8,500 nt of DNA from an uncultured Acinetobacter sp. (lineage in GTDB: Bacteria; Pseudomonadota; Gammaproteobacteria; Pseudomonadales; Moraxellaceae). Made by a program: the position numbers and the translations under genes. The notes under the pieces were generated by a model. It was given only the letters and a program-made list of their open reading frames with translations, ran no database searches and had not been told where the DNA came from. Shown here piece by piece: positions 6,339 through 8,500 of the stretch. Location: contig CAAFWA010000164.1 of the NCBI GenBank assembly GCA_900766635.1, forward strand, positions 1 through 8,500, written 5' to 3'. Each line of letters begins with the position of its first letter. The stretch's first letter is position 1.

Positions 6339-7460
6339 ATGATCGTAAATCCAATTCAGCGTCGCCCAACGCGTAAGATTCGTGTCGGTTCGGTGTATGT
6401 CGGTGGTGATGCCCCGATTAGTATTCAAAGTATGACCAACACAGAAACCTGTGATGTTGCAGCTACGGTCGCACAAATTCAACGTTGTGTGGATGCCGGT
6501 GCCGATATCATGCGTGTTTCTGTACCCACGATGGAAGCAGCTGCCGCATTTGGTGAAATCCGTAAACAGGTCAGCGTGCCTTTGGTGGCAGATATTCATT
6601 TTGATTACAAAATTGCTTTGGCTGTGGCTGACTATGGTGCCGACTGCTTGCGTATCAACCCGGGCAATATTGGTTCTGAAGCCAAAATTCGTGAAGTGGT
6701 CGCAGCAGCACGTCATCATGACATTTCGATGCGTATTGGGGTCAATGCAGGTTCACTCGAAAAAGATATTCAAAAGAAATATGGTGAACCTACAGGTGAA
6801 GCATTGCTTGAATCTGCCATGCGCCATATTGATATTTTAGACCGTTTAAACTTCCATGAGTTTAAAGTCTCTGTGAAAGCATCGAATGTGTTTTTAACCA
6901 TGGATGCCTATCGTTTGCTCTCTAAGCAAATTGATAACCCACTGCATTTAGGGGTAACCGAAGCCGGAATTTACCGTACAGGTTCGGTGAAATCTGCGAT
7001 TGCCTTAGGTGGTTTGCTCATGGAGGGCATTGGCGACACCATGCGTATTTCATTGGCTGCTGAACCCGAAGAAGAAATTAAAATTGGTTTTGATATCTTA
7101 AAATCATTGAGCTTACGTTCAAATGGGATTAACTTCATTGCCTGCCCAAGTTGTTCACGTCAAGAATTTAATGTGATTTCGGTGATGCAGCAGCTTGAAG
7201 AGCGTTTAGAAGATATTCGCACCCCGATGGATGTGTCAGTGATTGGCTGTAAGGTCAATGGACCGGGTGAAGCCAAAGAAGCTGATATCGGTGTGGTGGG
7301 TGCAGCACCACGTTCGCTTGTGTATCGTAATGGCGAAAAGAGCCATTTAATCGACACCACACAATTGGTGGATGAAATCGAGAGCATGGTGCGTCAACGT
7401 GTCATCGAGCTAGAAGATGCCAAAGCTAAAGAAATTATTCGTACAAGTTTTTCTGAGTAA
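6339..7460 (+). CDS. ispG: 4-hydroxy-3-methylbut-2-en-1-yl diphosphate synthase IspG (GcpE)
   Basis: Cytosolic [4Fe-4S] enzyme of the MEP pathway, converting MEcPP to HMBPP for isoprenoid synthesis (undecaprenyl carrier, quinones). The protein has 373 residues, the usual length of the bacterial two-domain form. An N-terminal TIM barrel (about 1-255) contains S-I-Q-S-M-T-N-T (28-35), D-I-H-F-D-Y (85-90) and R-I-N-P-G-N-I-G (105-112). The cluster domain has C269-P-S-C272 and G303-C304-K-V-N-G-P-G-E311. The three cysteines and glutamate are the cluster ligands, one position off E. coli C270, C273, C305 and E312. AAGG (6328-6331) lies 7 nt before the ATG, 16 nt after rodZ. The gene is intact. In this operon it shares dependence on Fe-S supply with RlmN. 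Confidence 0.98.
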   Translation: MIVNPIQRRPTRKIRVGSVYVGGDAPISIQSMTNTETCDVAATVAQIQRCVDAGADIMRVSVPTMEAAAAFGEIRKQVSVPLVADIHFDYKIALAVADYGADCLRINPGNIGSEAKIREVVAAARHHDISMRIGVNAGSLEKDIQKKYGEPTGEALLESAMRHIDILDRLNFHEFKVSVKASNVFLTMDAYRLLSKQIDNPLHLGVTEAGIYRTGSVKSAIALGGLLMEGIGDTMRISLAAEPEEEIKIGFDILKSLSLRSNGINFIACPSCSRQEFNVISVMQQLEERLEDIRTPMDVSVIGCKVNGPGEAKEADIGVVGAAPRSLVYRNGEKSHLIDTTQLVDEIESMVRQRVIELEDAKAKEIIRTSFSE

Positions 7461-7463
7461 ATC

Positions 7464-8500
7464 ATGAGTTCAATTGTAGCAATTAAAGGTTTTAATGACA
7501 TTTTGCCAACGCAAAGCCCTGCATGGCGTCGTCTAGAGCAGCATTTAGCTAGTTTGATGGATGCTTACGGCTATCAACAAATTCGTTTACCGATTGTGGA
7601 ACAAACCAATTTGTTTAAACGTTCAATTGGTGATGCGACTGATATCGTTGAAAAAGAAATGTACACGTTCTTAGATAAAGGTAACCCACCTGAGTCATTA
7701 ACCTTGCGTCCTGAGGGAACAGCAGGTTGTGTACGTGCCATGCTTGAACATAACTTACTGCGCGGTGCAACACCACGCGTGTGGTATGTTGGCCCAATGT
7801 TCCGTTATGAAAAGCCACAAAAAGGTCGTTACCGTCAGTTTCATCAGTTTGGCGTAGAAACTTTTGGTGTGGCAACACCCGATATGGATGCTGAACTCAT
7901 CCTCATGACGGCACGTCTTTGGAAACGTATGGGGGTGAGCGACAAAGTTCAGCTTGAACTCAATACTTTAGGTGAGTCAGATGAGCGTGCGGCTTATCGT
8001 GCCGCTTTGGTCGATTTTCTAGAAGCACATAAAGCCGATTTAGATGAAGATTCACAGCGCCGTTTAACCACAAACCCGCTACGTATTTTGGATTCTAAAG
8101 ATGCCAAAACACAAAGCATCTTAGAAAATGCACCAAAATTACATGATTTTATGGGTGAAGAAACCCTCGCGCATTTTGCTCAATTACAGCAATATTTGAC
8201 TGATGCAGGCGTAAGCTTTGTGATTAATCAAAAATTGGTACGTGGTTTAGACTACTACAACAAGACTGTATTTGAATGGACCACCACGCATTTGGGTTCA
8301 CAAGGCACGGTATGTGCAGGTGGTCGTTACGATGGCTTAGTGGGTCAGCTCAAGGGTAAAGCCGATCAATCCGTTCCTGCGGTGGGTTTTGCGATGGGGA
8401 TGGAGCGTTTATTGCTTCTGCTTGAACAAGTCGGCGATGCACAACCTGTACGTGATTGTGAAGTGTTCTTGGTTTCAGAACCGAGTGCACAAGGTAAAGC
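7464..8500 (+). CDS. hisS: Histidine-tRNA ligase HisS, right-truncated
   Basis: Class II aminoacyl-tRNA synthetase that charges tRNA-His. The frame opens at ATG 7464 and stays open to the window edge: 345 codons of an expected total of about 425-430, so most of the C-terminal anticodon-binding domain is outside. Visible marks are I-K-G-F-N-D-I-L-P (7-15), T-L-R-P-E-G-T (80-86), motif 2 around G110-P-M-F-R114[14 protein letters not shown], the histidine-specific L-V-R260-G-L-D-Y-Y-N (258-266), G-G-R-Y-D (286-290) and motif 3 G-F-A-M-G-M-E-R (308-315). R260 matches the catalytic Arg259 of E. coli. Only 3 nt separate it from ispG, and its Shine-Dalgarno is weak (GAG at 7455-7457, inside ispG), so translation probably depends on coupling. 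Confidence 0.97.
   Translation, partial: MSSIVAIKGFNDILPTQSPAWRRLEQHLASLMDAYGYQQIRLPIVEQTNLFKRSIGDATDIVEKEMYTFLDKGNPPESLTLRPEGTAGCVRAMLEHNLLRGATPRVWYVGPMFRYEKPQKGRYRQFHQFGVETFGVATPDMDAELILMTARLWKRMGVSDKVQLELNTLGESDERAAYRAALVDFLEAHKADLDEDSQRRLTTNPLRILDSKDAKTQSILENAPKLHDFMGEETLAHFAQLQQYLTDAGVSFVINQKLVRGLDYYNKTVFEWTTTHLGSQGTVCAGGRYDGLVGQLKGKADQSVPAVGFAMGMERLLLLLEQVGDAQPVRDCEVFLVSEPSAQGK

Noticed and set aside
6288..6719. 143-codon minus-strand ORF opposite the start of ispG
   Set aside because: Cys/His/Thr-rich translation typical of an antisense reading of a conserved gene. The + strand ispG is certain and complete.
6451..6840. 129-codon + strand ORF in another frame of ispG
   Set aside because: Wholly inside ispG in a different frame, with no domain resemblance and no ribosome site.
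7615..7878. 87-codon minus-strand ORF inside hisS
   Set aside because: Opposite the conserved motif 2 region of hisS, so it is explained by that gene's codon constraints.
1..8500. Search for CRISPR repeats, transposase genes, tRNA genes, attachment sites or toxin-antitoxin and defence genes
   Set aside because: None seen. The window is dense with intact, same-strand genes, and gaps are under 125 nt.

Overview
This AT-rich window looks like a chromosomal segment from Acinetobacter or a close Moraxellaceae relative. The gene order iscX, ndk, rlmN, pilF, rodZ-like, ispG, hisS is the one I know from Pseudomonadales. Enterobacteria keep a related order without pilF. The AT-richness and codon choice fit Acinetobacter better than Pseudomonas. 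The species cannot be fixed by reading alone. All genes are on the + strand, coding density is high, and I see no mobile elements, CRISPR arrays, tRNA or rRNA genes.

Layout. (1) 1-642 is the 3' part of an unrecognised gene resembling XAC2610-type / VCBS-like proteins, cut by the left edge. (2) 714-2569 is a two-gene unit: a GT4 glycosyltransferase and a PAP2-type membrane phosphatase 26 nt downstream. It is preceded by a sequence that matches a PhoB box at 14 of 18 positions, with a -10-like hexamer exactly 10 nt downstream. (3) 2618-2818 is iscX, present without the rest of the isc cluster in view. (4) 2925-3356 is ndk, with its own -10 element, a strong Shine-Dalgarno, highly biased codons and a clear intrinsic terminator. 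(5) 3479 to the right edge is a tightly packed block: rlmN, pilF, rodZ-like, ispG and hisS (3' end outside). Its gaps are 13, -10, 16 and 3 nt, which indicates one operon.

How the genes fit together. The block from iscX to hisS is housekeeping: Fe-S assembly regulation (IscX), two [4Fe-4S] enzymes (RlmN and IspG), nucleotide balance (Ndk), translation (RlmN, HisS), isoprenoid precursor synthesis (IspG), type IV pilus secretin assembly (PilF) and cell shape (RodZ). The GT4-PAP2 pair is the accessory-looking part. If the putative PhoB site is real, the pair may make a sugar lipid when phosphate is scarce, with the phosphatase freeing a lipid acceptor and the transferase adding a sugar. That is a hypothesis from gene content and one promoter-like sequence.

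I did not find a wholly new system here. The most useful leads are the putative Pho box with its GT4-PAP2 unit and the stranded iscX.
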